A stretch of DNA of 33,049 nt from Spartobacteria bacterium. GTDB taxonomy: Bacteria; Verrucomicrobiota; Kiritimatiellia; RZYC01. Position 1 is the first letter of the stretch, and each line of letters starts with the position of its first letter. Under the pieces are notes generated by a model. It searched no databases and was not told the origin of the DNA. It saw nothing but the letters and a program-made list of their open reading frames with translations. This document shows positions 23,586 to 32,056 of the stretch, in pieces. The stretch is from positions 1-33,049 of the forward strand of contig RZYC01000044.1 of NCBI GenBank assembly GCA_009930475.1, in the 5' to 3' direction. The translations under genes and the position numbers were made by a program.

Positions 23586-26500
23586 TTATTCCAGAAGCAA
23601 TAAGAACCAACTGGTTACCGGTTTTGCTTCTGACGTGGGTGACGGTGTCGCAGTCGGTCCAGGTGTGGGCGTCGCAGTCGGTCCAGGAGTGGGTGCGGCG
23701 GCTTCCTGGGTAAATTCAATGACTTTATTGCCCACGATAATCGTTCCAGGCCGTGAATTCGTTGTGTAATTTTGGGGAATAGAGAATTGGAGCGCACTAT
23801 TGCCCAGTCCACTGGGTGTGCCGTCCCAGGATAATGGCGCAAACGTAGAATATGCCGTCCAGAACTGTGCGGGTGGCGCAATGACGGATATGTTTGTTGA
23901 TCCACCCGCAGAAGGAATCGTTACATTCGTCGGCGATGCAGAGAAACCCGCAAAGGCATAATCACTGTAGGTGATCAGCGAGAAATCAAAGTGTTCGGCG
24001 ACCTGCTGTCCATTGGTTGTGGTAAACTCGACGGAAACATATGGATGCGTTTTTTCTGTACGGGACGTCATGGCACCTGTTAGATCCAGCGAGAGGGTGG
24101 TTGACCCGACGCTGACGACACCCGTGAGACCTGAAGGTAAATTCGTAACACTCCAGTCGATGATGCCGAACTCGGGAATTGTCCCGTTGGTGAGGGTCAT
24201 TACCAATGTATTGGTGAATGTCCCATTGCACAGCGGACTTTCATAAAACGCATTGCCGCTAATCGACAGCATGGGCTTGACGGTGTCAAATTGAATCCAC
24301 CAGTTGTCAACCGTTGCGTTACTGATTTGTTCATTTTTATAGACGACGAGCGACCAGGTACCGGTAGCGGGAAGTCCGCGAAATGCATCCAGAGAGTCTG
24401 CAGGCAGATAACTGCCACGGTAAGGCGCACTGATCTTTCCGTTTGTGATGGACAGAAACGCCTGCGGATCAAACGTGGTGTTGTCCAATTCCTCCCCTTG
24501 CACGATGTTTACGTCAAACAATTGCTTTTCAACGCTTTCATCGGGACTGCGGAGTATGGCCTCGCAACCCGCCATATCATCGGCACTCATGCTGAGTCCC
24601 ACCCGAATGTTTTGAATCATGCCGGTGGTTTGGGTGATGGTTTGTTGCAACGTGTTGTAGCCATTGGTCAACACCGTTTCGCTGGTGTTTACGTTCAAAC
24701 GTTCACCCATGAGACGACACACAAAGGGGGAATTGTTGGATGCATTGTGGTAGATGTATAAGTGACTCTCACTTACATCGGATGATGTTAGCGGGGTATA
24801 GGTGACGTCGAAGGATTGGCTTTCGCCTGCTGTCAGCGTTGCTGTCGAGGCCCAGCTGGAGGGGAAGGTAAACGCGGATGAGCCATATAACTTGGGCATC
24901 TGCACGACCAGATCGGTCGAACCCTCATTATAAACGGAAAAAGTGATGGTTGTGGCCGAGCCGGCGGTAAGGAACGGGAGTTTTGTATCCATGGCATTGA
25001 TGTGCTCATTTCCGGGGCCCAGCAGATTAAATACCGGGGTAGCAGACTGAACCCGGGCGCCCGTCAGAGCCAATGCATAATTCTGAGTACTGCTGAAGGA
25101 GCCTTTGTGAGTAACCACCAGTTTCCATGTTCCGGCTTCGGAAGGACTGGAGACGTTAATCTGTTCTACATTATCACGGAAATTATCCGCGGTGCCTGCA
25201 TAATTAGTTGGGTTGGAGGGATCAAGTACATAGGGCTTGTACAGGGTTTCGTTAGGTGAATAAAGCCGTATATCCAGATCGTTAACCAATACAGAATTGG
25301 TATTCCGTTCAAAATTGTCATGTGCGATGCCGGCGGGATCTACCCAAGCCATCGTGGCTTTGATCGGGCCGAAGCCGGAATAGGTAAATGAGTACGTGTT
25401 TGATGCCGTGCTGTCTGATTCTATGGTGTCGTTGGTTAGAATGAGCGTGGACGGATGATCGTATTGAATTTGCAGCATATGGGCCGCTGCAGCCGCATTC
25501 ATTAAGCCCCATCCCGTGCGATAATCTGGTCCGGGTGCATCTACATCATCGCATGTATGAAGAATTAGCGTCTTGAGTTTGTCGGACAGCATATACATGC
25601 CGTAAAGGTCGTAATGCATCTGCTGCAGCAGAGCCGCTGCGCCGCAGGCGGCGGGTGTGGCCATACTTGTTCCGCTCATGGTTTCATAAGCATTGGTGGA
25701 GGCAATTCCCACCGACAGCATATCGACGCCGTCAGCCACGAGATCCGGCTTGATGCGCCCGTCATCGGTAGGACCCCAGTCGCTGAACGTGGACATGCCG
25801 GATTGACTGATCACGCGCATTTCGTCGACGACCGCCGCATCCACCGCGCCCACCGACATACAATTTTTCGCCACGGCACCGCCATTGACGGTGCCCATGC
25901 CTTCGAACCACCAGTCATTGCCCAGCGGAGCTGTTGCTTCGTTATAAATGGTTTGCGTGTACGTTTCCTGGTCGGACGTCCGATAATACGTGTCACCATC
26001 GGTCAGGCCCATGCTGCTGGCAGAATCCGTGCGGGAATTTCCTGTAGCAAAGAAGGGCAGGTAGAACGGGGCACTGGCTACAATCTGGTCGACGTTACTG
26101 GCATCGTCTGCATACATCGCGAAAGTAAACTGATTGGTATCATCCGGCCCCGTCCAATCCACGCGACCTTCAGATGAATTGTATGCCCAGCCGAAATCCG
26201 GTCCATAAGAATGATTGGACACATAAAGATTGGTTCGTGAGTCATTTGATTTTGCGGCATATTGCGCCATGAGTTCTTCGTCACTCTGCATATTAAAGGC
26301 CCAGACCACGACTACCGGAGCCATACCCTGTGCCGCACTGTTTACTCCGGCCGCCGCAATGGTTCCGGCAACGTGCGTGGCATGATCGTCGTAACTCGTG
26401 GTAAAGGTGCCTTTGTTATCCACTCTGCTGATTCCGTCTTTCATAAACTCCACGTGATCGCCGCGGACGCGACCACCATCCCATACGCCGACCAGCATGC

Positions 26501-26723
26501 CGGCCCCCCGTTGATGCTGGAAGGGGAAGTTGTTATTAACGGGACGTGTCGCCAGTGTGATTCCGGCATTGATATTGCGGGTGGCAGAGGTGTCATCCTG
26601 AATCAACAAAACGGAGCTGTTCGCAGCATGTGCAATGGACAGGCTCGTCATAACGAGGCCGAGTATGCATAAACGATGCATGCTGTTTTTGGTGAGTACT
26701 TTGGGTGATAGGGATGATGTCAT
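23586..26723 (-). CDS. Secreted subtilisin-like (S8) serine protease, multidomain
   Basis: This 1045-residue protein starts at ATG 26723, with CAGGAG about 8 bp upstream. A signal peptide (MHRLCILGLVMTSLSIAHA within residues 15-33) leads to an S8 catalytic domain: Asp82 (VGVWDGG), His114 (DDHATHVAGTIAA), Asn229 region (FATGNS) and Ser353 (SGTSMATP). Beta domains follow, including a P-domain-like segment ending GTWKLVVTHKGSF (about 570-620) and another (GTWSLVVYKNE, about 740-870). A BACON-like module (about 950-1015) ends SRPGTIIVGNKVIEFTQEA. A Pro/Thr linker (PTPGPTATPTPGPTATPSPT) then runs to an abrupt SWFLLLLE end. It likely degrades proteins outside the cell or in the periplasm. It lies downstream of a structured leader. 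Confidence 0.9.
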   Translation of the reverse strand: MTSSLSPKVLTKNSMHRLCILGLVMTSLSIAHAANSSVLLIQDDTSATRNINAGITLATRPVNNNFPFQHQRGAGMLVGVWDGGRVRGDHVEFMKDGISRVDNKGTFTTSYDDHATHVAGTIAAAGVNSAAQGMAPVVVVWAFNMQSDEELMAQYAAKSNDSRTNLYVSNHSYGPDFGWAYNSSEGRVDWTGPDDTNQFTFAMYADDASNVDQIVASAPFYLPFFATGNSRTDSASSMGLTDGDTYYRTSDQETYTQTIYNEATAPLGNDWWFEGMGTVNGGAVAKNCMSVGAVDAAVVDEMRVISQSGMSTFSDWGPTDDGRIKPDLVADGVDMLSVGIASTNAYETMSGTSMATPAACGAAALLQQMHYDLYGMYMLSDKLKTLILHTCDDVDAPGPDYRTGWGLMNAAAAAHMLQIQYDHPSTLILTNDTIESDSTASNTYSFTYSGFGPIKATMAWVDPAGIAHDNFERNTNSVLVNDLDIRLYSPNETLYKPYVLDPSNPTNYAGTADNFRDNVEQINVSSPSEAGTWKLVVTHKGSFSSTQNYALALTGARVQSATPVFNLLGPGNEHINAMDTKLPFLTAGSATTITFSVYNEGSTDLVVQMPKLYGSSAFTFPSSWASTATLTAGESQSFDVTYTPLTSSDVSESHLYIYHNASNNSPFVCRLMGERLNVNTSETVLTNGYNTLQQTITQTTGMIQNIRVGLSMSADDMAGCEAILRSPDESVEKQLFDVNIVQGEELDNTTFDPQAFLSITNGKISAPYRGSYLPADSLDAFRGLPATGTWSLVVYKNEQISNATVDNWWIQFDTVKPMLSISGNAFYESPLCNGTFTNTLVMTLTNGTIPEFGIIDWSVTNLPSGLTGVVSVGSTTLSLDLTGAMTSRTEKTHPYVSVEFTTTNGQQVAEHFDFSLITYSDYAFAGFSASPTNVTIPSAGGSTNISVIAPPAQFWTAYSTFAPLSWDGTPSGLGNSALQFSIPQNYTTNSRPGTIIVGNKVIEFTQEAAAPTPGPTATPTPGPTATPSPTSEAKPVTSWFLLLLE

Positions 26724-26855
26724 TGCTGTTCTCCTGTAAAAATCATCGAGTAGCAAATGATTATTTAAAATGTGGTGCCCGTCAATGGAAAAAGAACGAT
26801 GAAAAAATGCCCTCATAAAGCCAAGCATCTTTACAAAAGTTCCTGTGCGTCTGAC

Positions 26856-26913
26856 AAAAAAGCCCCGCCAGCAGCGAAGCGGCAACATATTTTGTGCCAG
26901 TAAAATGGCGGAG
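26856..26913 (-). terminator. Terminator-like stem in the S8 protease leader
   Basis: On the minus strand CTCCGCCA (26913-26906) can pair with TGGCGGGG (26870-26863), 8 bp with one G-U pair, followed after one C by six T (26861-26856). The 35-nt loop is long and contains a smaller GCCA/TGGC hairpin, so this is weaker than the BMP terminator. It lies 133 bp upstream of the protease start and could end a short leader RNA or act as an attenuator. Confidence 0.4.
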
Positions 26914-26918
26914 ACATG

Positions 26919-26982
26919 AGTCGCCTCGTACCTCGTTGCCTCATGAATACAGGGCGGTGCCGCGTCGTACCTCCTTGTCCCC
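26919..26982 (-). repeat. Two copies of a 25-nt motif, 39 bp apart
   Basis: On the minus strand the copies are 26982-26958 and 26943-26919. They share 18 of 25 positions, with the exact core GAGGTACGA. The core's start differs by 39 bp between copies. The second copy is bracketed by CATGAG/CTCATG (6-bp arms, 26915-26920 and 26940-26945), which could form a hairpin; the first has only a 3-bp TGC/GCA bracket. They precede the terminator-like stem, as expected for a tandem RNA element, but could also be a dispersed genomic repeat. Confidence 0.5.
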
Positions 26983-27022
26983 GCACTCCAGGGCCAAGGT
27001 CTTTTTGACTTTTTGTCCTGAT

Positions 27023-27051
27023 AAAAAAAAGCCCCCGAATCGGGGGCTTTT
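27023..27051 (-). terminator. Intrinsic terminator of the BMP importer operon
   Basis: AAAAGCCCCCG and CGGGGGCTTTT form a perfect 11-bp stem with a 3-base loop (27027-27051), followed on the minus strand by a run of eight T. It begins 43 bp after the BMP stop codon. Confidence 0.92.
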
Positions 27052-27093
27052 AAATAATAGAATAACTGCTTAAAAGCAGCTGACAGCGAATGA

Positions 27094-28221
27094 TTATTCG
27101 CTTTTCGTTTTTCCTACGACGCCGTCGACAAACCAGTCCATGGACAGCATTTCGCCATCGGTCATGGCTTTGTCTGCAGGAACGCGAACGGTGCCGCTCT
27201 GATCTTTGATGGGGCCTTTGAAAATGGTGAAACTTCCATCTTCAATTTGTTTCTGAACAGCTGCCACTTTATCGGCAGCCCCTTCAGGAGCGAGTGCGGT
27301 AAAGGGAGCTAATTTTACCGTTTGGTCTTTCATGCCGCCCCAGAAACTGCTGGTTTTCCATGTTCCGTCCTGAACCGCTTTGACCTGATCGACCAGATAC
27401 GGACCCCAGGCCCATACAGGAGAAGTCATGTTGGATTTGGGTGCCATTTTGCTCATGTCAGAGTTATATCCGATGGCCCAGACGCCACGTTCTTCAGCGG
27501 CCTGCTGCGGTCCGGCAGTATCCTGATGCTGTGCAATAACGTCGCAGCCTTCATCCAGCAGTGCTTCGGCGGCCGCTTTTTCCTTTGCGGGGTCGTACCA
27601 GGTATGGGTCCAGCGCACGATGACTTCTGCATCGGGTTTCACTGACTGAACACCCAGTGTAAAGGCATTGATGCCACGAATCACTTCAGGAATTTCAAAG
27701 GCTGCCACATAACCGATTTTATCTGTCTTGGTTTTCATGCCGGCAACGATACCGGAAAGGTAGCGGGGTTCATACATACGGCCGAAATAGTTGGCCATAT
27801 TTTTTGTGGTTTTATAACCCGAACAATGCAGGAATTTCACATCAGGAAATTCATTGGAAAGCTCTTCCACGTAGTCCATGTAACCGAAGCTTGTTGCCGC
27901 GATGATGTTGCAGCCCTGATCAATCATACTGCGCATGATTTCTTTAACTTCAGGTCCTTCAGGAACGCTTTCTTTGTAAATGGTTTTGATGCCCAGTTCT
28001 TTTTCAACAAATTCACGGCCTTTATTATGTTCATAGGTCCAACCGCCATCGCCGATGGGTCCGATGAAAATGAAGCCCATGGTGACGGGTTTCTTTTCTG
28101 CTGCGGCTGGTTTTGCTGCTGATTCTGTTTTGGCAGCGGGTTCTTCCGCTTTTTTCTGCCCGCATCCCCATAGCCCGAGTGCTATGGCAAAAGTGCAGGT
28201 AAGGGTCAGTATTTTTTTCAT
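27094..28221 (-). CDS. BMP-family nucleoside-binding lipoprotein of an ABC importer
   Basis: This 375-residue protein is the substrate-binding part of the importer encoded upstream. It starts at ATG 28221 with AAAGGAA about 8 bp before it; the longer frame has no support. A lipoprotein signal ends LGLWGC, then comes an Ala/Lys/Glu-rich linker, then the BMP fold: TMGFIFIGPIGDGGWTYEHNKG, IDQGCNIIAATSFGYMD, YFGRMYEPRYLSGIVAG, IGYVAAFEIPEVIRGINAF, LLDEGCDVIAQHQDTAG and IGYNSDMSKMAP. Homologues (PnrA, BmpA, YufN) bind purine or other nucleosides; the ligand here is not deducible. It is last in the operon, 124 bp after the second permease, and may have its own promoter. A strong terminator follows. 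Confidence 0.92.
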   Translation of the reverse strand: MKKILTLTCTFAIALGLWGCGQKKAEEPAAKTESAAKPAAAEKKPVTMGFIFIGPIGDGGWTYEHNKGREFVEKELGIKTIYKESVPEGPEVKEIMRSMIDQGCNIIAATSFGYMDYVEELSNEFPDVKFLHCSGYKTTKNMANYFGRMYEPRYLSGIVAGMKTKTDKIGYVAAFEIPEVIRGINAFTLGVQSVKPDAEVIVRWTHTWYDPAKEKAAAEALLDEGCDVIAQHQDTAGPQQAAEERGVWAIGYNSDMSKMAPKSNMTSPVWAWGPYLVDQVKAVQDGTWKTSSFWGGMKDQTVKLAPFTALAPEGAADKVAAVQKQIEDGSFTIFKGPIKDQSGTVRVPADKAMTDGEMLSMDWFVDGVVGKTKSE

Positions 28222-28345
28222 AGGTGATTCCTTTCTTCTTTGGATAACATCCCGTTTGGGTACATCATATTCTATGGCCTTGTGATTCATGCAATGCTGT
28301 GCGGTGAGGAGACAGGAAATAGAGGGGGTTGTCAAGGTCGCGTGA

Positions 28346-29275
28346 TTACTTCTCTTCGCGAAAATAGGGTTTACCTAATTCTGCCGGTCCGGCACTTCCG
28401 CGCGATTTGCGTACCGACGAAATAATCAGAATCGCAATGGTTACCAGATAGGGCAGCATATCGATAAGGTATTGCGAAATGGGTATGTCGTACTTTTGAA
28501 GTCGAAACCCAATGATATCAAGTCCGCCAAAGAGGTAGGCTCCCAGAAAGACCATCCACGGATTCCATTTGCAGAAAATAACCAGTGCAATAGCGATCCA
28601 GCCTCGTCCGGTGGTGATATTGTCCTGCCAGGCAGGGACGTCCACCAGTGAAAGATAGGCTCCGCCCAGTCCGGATAGCACGCCGCCGATAATCACATGT
28701 AGATACTGGTACAGCACAATGTTGATTCCTGCTGCGTCGGCCGCAGCCGTATTTTCTCCGACGGCCCGTAGAAATAGACCCCATCGCGTGTGATAAAGAT
28801 ACAATGAAACGATGATGACGGAAATAAATCCTACATATACCATGATATCATGCTGAAAGAATACGGGGCCGATAAATGGAATATCCGCTAATACAGGGAC
28901 GGGCCGCACCTTGAAAAACACTTTCATGGTCTCCGGCAGCGCTTCGCCCACCAGTGATTTTCCTACAAAACTGGAAAAGCCCATTCCGAACATCGTCAAT
29001 GCCAGTCCTGACACCACCTGATTGGCTCGCAGCGTAATGGTGAGAAGGGCAAAGATGAGTCCGCCGCACCCGCCGGCGGTCATGGCCATACAGATGGCCA
29101 AAAGAGAATTAGAGGTATGCAGTCCTACCTGGAACCCGATGACCGCCCCCATGAGCATCATCCCTTCCAGTCCCAGATTCAGCTTCCCGCTGCGTTCTAC
29201 AAGAATTTCGCCCAGAACAGCAAAAAGAAGCGGGGTTCCGGCAACAATGGCGGCATTCAGAAAATCAGTCAGCAT
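28346..29275 (-). CDS. ABC permease, BMP-type nucleoside importer (second)
   Basis: This 309-residue inner-membrane permease belongs to the family that includes YufQ/NupQ. It starts MLTDFLNAAIVAGTPLLFAVLGEILVERSGKLNLGLEGMMLMGA, where the ERSG.LNLG.EG block is diagnostic for these permeases. About eight or nine hydrophobic segments follow, with the EAA-like cytoplasmic region GLFLRAVGENTAAADAAGINI. AAGGAGG precedes the start, which overlaps the first permease by 11 bp. It should form a heterodimeric channel with that protein, energised by the double-ABC ATPase. Confidence 0.92.
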   Translation of the reverse strand: MLTDFLNAAIVAGTPLLFAVLGEILVERSGKLNLGLEGMMLMGAVIGFQVGLHTSNSLLAICMAMTAGGCGGLIFALLTITLRANQVVSGLALTMFGMGFSSFVGKSLVGEALPETMKVFFKVRPVPVLADIPFIGPVFFQHDIMVYVGFISVIIVSLYLYHTRWGLFLRAVGENTAAADAAGINIVLYQYLHVIIGGVLSGLGGAYLSLVDVPAWQDNITTGRGWIAIALVIFCKWNPWMVFLGAYLFGGLDIIGFRLQKYDIPISQYLIDMLPYLVTIAILIISSVRKSRGSAGPAELGKPYFREEK

Positions 29276-30350
29276 GGCGCACCTCCTTGGTTTCCTGTTT
29301 TTTCGGCTGTCGGATAATCAAGCGGTAACGAATGAAAAATTCACTGCCCAACACAAAGAACAAAATGATGGATTGTAAAATATCCGCGGCGGCCTGCGGA
29401 ATCTCATAGGCCATCTGAATATAATCGGCTCCCTGAATCATGGCGGCAAAAAGAAAGCAGACAATGACCATGACGGGCGCGCTGAGACCGGACAGCCATG
29501 CGGTAATGATGGCGGTATAGCCGATGCCGCTGGATAATTCAACCGATAAGGTTTTGCTCACTGCCGACGCCTGCACGACGCCTGCCAATCCGGCCATAGT
29601 ACCGCTGATCACCATGGTAAACATGATGACACGTCCTACATTCATTCCTGCATAGCGCGCGGTATTTTCGCTTTCTCCTACTACAGATATTTCATAGCCC
29701 TTCTTGGAGTGCTTCATGAATATGTACATGATGACCGCTGTGACCAGAGCAATGATCCATCCGCAGTGGACGCCCAGAACTTTAGGTAAAACGGCCGAAG
29801 GCGGGAAACTGGCAATTTTCGGAAACCCCATCGCCGCAGGATCACGCCATGGCCCGTATTGAAGGTAGGTAATAATTTTTAATGCCACGTAGTTGAGCAT
29901 CAATGTGAAAATCGTCTCGTTCGTTTTAAACCTGGCGCGAAAAAAAGCAGGAATAAAGCCCCAGATGCCGCCTGCGATCATGCCGCATATCATCATGAGC
30001 GGAATCAGCAGCCACGAAGGAAGGGTTCCGAAATGCAGCGCACAGAAGGTTGCCGCAATGCCGCCGACCAGCAGTTGACCCTCTGCTCCGATATTCCAGA
30101 ATTTCATTTTGAAGGCGACGGCGATGCCCAGAGAACACAAAAGCAGGGGTGTCGCCTCAATCACCGTTTCTTTGACGCGATAGGGCGATCCCAGTGCGCC
30201 TTCGATAATGGCCCAATAAACCGATAACGGATTATGCCCCATCAGTCTCATGAATGCAGATGTCACAAGGAGGGCTCCCAATACACCAATCATTCGGAAT
30301 GCAAAGGACTGCCAGCCGGGACAGCGGGTTCTGGACTGCATTTGAATCAT
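29265..30350 (-). CDS. ABC permease, BMP-type nucleoside importer (first)
   Basis: This 361-residue inner-membrane permease resembles YufP/NupP. ATG 30350 is chosen because GGAGG lies 7 bp upstream and the codon overlaps the ATPase stop (ATGA); longer frames run into the ATPase gene. The protein has an N-terminal helix (FRMIGVLGALLVTSAFM), the extracytoplasmic segment ALGSPYRVKETVIEATPLLLCSLGIAVAF, the KMKFWNIGAEGQLLVGG block typical of the family, and the cytoplasmic coupling loop YEISVVGESENTARYAGMNV. About nine further hydrophobic segments are visible. Confidence 0.92.
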   Translation of the reverse strand: MIQMQSRTRCPGWQSFAFRMIGVLGALLVTSAFMRLMGHNPLSVYWAIIEGALGSPYRVKETVIEATPLLLCSLGIAVAFKMKFWNIGAEGQLLVGGIAATFCALHFGTLPSWLLIPLMMICGMIAGGIWGFIPAFFRARFKTNETIFTLMLNYVALKIITYLQYGPWRDPAAMGFPKIASFPPSAVLPKVLGVHCGWIIALVTAVIMYIFMKHSKKGYEISVVGESENTARYAGMNVGRVIMFTMVISGTMAGLAGVVQASAVSKTLSVELSSGIGYTAIITAWLSGLSAPVMVIVCFLFAAMIQGADYIQMAYEIPQAAADILQSIILFFVLGSEFFIRYRLIIRQPKKQETKEVRHAD

Positions 30351-31915
30351 ACCCATTCCTCCTGCGGAATACGTAGTGCACCCGACATTAATAATCCTAA
30401 ATCTTCTTTCGTTGCTGTTTGAGGATCGACAATACCGGAGACGCGCCCTTCGCACAGCACCATGATGCGATCACTGAGTTCCAGCAATACATCCAGATCT
30501 TCCCCAAAATACAGAATGGCGACTTTTTTCTTTTTCTGAGCATTCAGCAGGTCGTAAATGACATGCGATGATCCTACATCCAGCCCGCGTGTGGCATAGG
30601 CCGTAACAAGGACATGAGGATCACTTTCTATTTCGCGTCCGAGCAGTACCTTCTGAATATTACCGCCCGATAGATTTTTAACGGCATGGTGAATGCCCGG
30701 AGTTTGAATGTTCAGCTGTTTTACCAGTTTCGATGCTTTGGCCGCCGCCGGTTTCCTCTGGAGCAGCACGCCCGGTTGACGATGATAGTCACGAAGAATG
30801 ATGTTGTCCACCATATCCATATTGGCCACAAGCCCCATGCCCAGGCGATCTTCAGGGATAAAACTCATAAGGATACCGCGCTGGCTGATATCGCGCGGAG
30901 CCAGCCCGCCAATTTCTTCATCCAGATATCGAATGCTTCCTTTTTCCAGTTTCTGCAAACCGCTGATGGCTTCGCACAGCTCCTTTTGTCCGCTTCCTGC
31001 CACACCGGCTACGCCCAGAATGGCCCCGCCATTCATAGAAAAGCTTACGTGATCCAGTCGCAGGACGCCCTCTTCATCGCGCACGGTTAAGTCGCTGATA
31101 CGTAACATATCCTCGCAGCGTTCTGATTTTGGACGATGAATAGATAATTCCACCGTTTTCCCCACCATCATATTGGTTAATTCGCCTGGCGTTGTATCTG
31201 CTGTTCGAACGGTTCCTACCGTTTCGCCCTTACGCATGACCGTGACCCAATCACTGATTTCCATGATTTCATGCAGTTTGTGGGTAATAATGACTACCGC
31301 GCAGCCAGCGTCCCTCATTGAACGCATGACATCGAACAGCCTCTGTGTTTCCTGAGGGGTCAGTACGGCGGTAGGTTCATCTAAAATTAAAATATCAGCA
31401 CCCCTGTAAAGCACTTTGAGAATTTCGACGGTCTGCTTTTCGCTCACAGACATGTCGTAAACCTGCTTGCCTGGCTCAATGTCAAAGCCATAGGTTTCTG
31501 CCAGCTTTTTGATTTGCGTGTTGAGCTGGCGTTTATGGAGTATCCGGTTTTTCTTCTGGCCAAGAATGACGTTTTCCGCCGCCGTAAAAGGATCCACCAG
31601 TTTGAAATGCTGGTAAATCATGCCGATCCCCGCTGCAATGGACTGACTGGGGGAGGTAAAGTGCTTCTGTTCCCCATGAACATGAATTTCCCCGCTGTCG
31701 GGCGCGTAAATACCCGAAAGAATATTCATCAGGGTGCTTTTGCCCGCCCCGTTTTCCCCGAGCAGCGCATAAATTTCCCCGCCGCGCACCTGAAAGGAAA
31801 TATTGCGGTTCGCATGCACGTCACCAAACGATTTGCAGATGTTATCCATCTTTACAAAAACGTCGCCCTGCTGCGTGGATGGTCGATTCTTTTGATTCAC
31901 GTCTTTCTTTGTCAC
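30347..31915 (-). CDS. Double-domain ABC ATPase of a BMP-type nucleoside importer
   Basis: This protein of about 522 residues powers the importer. The first ABC half has Walker A GENGAGKST (about 53-61), the Q-loop region MIYQHFKL, a degenerate signature (SVSEKQTVEIL) and Walker B ILILDEPTAVLTPQE. The second half has the usual degenerate Walker A (GVAGSGQKEL), signature LSGGNIQKVLLGREI and LVTAYATRGLDVGS, where the second half's Walker B carboxylates are absent (VTAYATRG). This asymmetric layout is normal for YufO/RbsA-type ATPases. GTG 31915 with AGGTG 5 bp upstream is the likelier start; ATG 31969 gives 540 residues. It is the first gene of the operon. Confidence 0.9.
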   Translation of the reverse strand: MTKKDVNQKNRPSTQQGDVFVKMDNICKSFGDVHANRNISFQVRGGEIYALLGENGAGKSTLMNILSGIYAPDSGEIHVHGEQKHFTSPSQSIAAGIGMIYQHFKLVDPFTAAENVILGQKKNRILHKRQLNTQIKKLAETYGFDIEPGKQVYDMSVSEKQTVEILKVLYRGADILILDEPTAVLTPQETQRLFDVMRSMRDAGCAVVIITHKLHEIMEISDWVTVMRKGETVGTVRTADTTPGELTNMMVGKTVELSIHRPKSERCEDMLRISDLTVRDEEGVLRLDHVSFSMNGGAILGVAGVAGSGQKELCEAISGLQKLEKGSIRYLDEEIGGLAPRDISQRGILMSFIPEDRLGMGLVANMDMVDNIILRDYHRQPGVLLQRKPAAAKASKLVKQLNIQTPGIHHAVKNLSGGNIQKVLLGREIESDPHVLVTAYATRGLDVGSSHVIYDLLNAQKKKKVAILYFGEDLDVLLELSDRIMVLCEGRVSGIVDPQTATKEDLGLLMSGALRIPQEEWV

Positions 31916-32056
31916 ACAAACACCTATGCCAAACGTGTATATTATTAAATAGGGCGCGAGTGTACTCATTTCTTGCGAACCAAAGCAAACAGAAATCTGT
32001 ATATCGCAGCGACCTGTGCGCTAAATCCTTGTACGAGGAGGCTGCGGGGCACAGGA

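Larger units (their letters stand above)
26724..27093 (-). other. Leader region of the S8 protease
   Basis: This 370-bp gap between the BMP gene and the protease contains, in transcription order, the BMP terminator, two copies of a 25-nt motif (26919-26982), a terminator-like stem (26856-26913) and about 130 nt of A/T-rich sequence leading to the protease ribosome site. A long in-frame extension of the protease to 26888 crosses the terminator-like stem and has no ribosome site, so I treat it as non-coding. A very weak promoter candidate closer to the gene is TTGACG (26785-26780) with TAATCA (26763-26758). Confidence 0.55.

Noticed and set aside
23428-23610. Small minus-strand gene reading through the protease stop region
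   Set aside because: It begins with TTG without a ribosome site and runs antisense into the acetyltransferase gene; kept only as a frameshift hint.
26724-26888. N-terminal extension of the S8 protease to 26888
   Set aside because: It crosses the terminator-like stem, has no ribosome site, and the signal peptide begins at the downstream start with a good AGGAG site.
26919-26982. Guanidine-II (mini-ykkC) riboswitch, suggested by ACGA in both copies
   Set aside because: The bases flanking ACGA do not pair to form the required hairpins, so only an unknown tandem motif is claimed.
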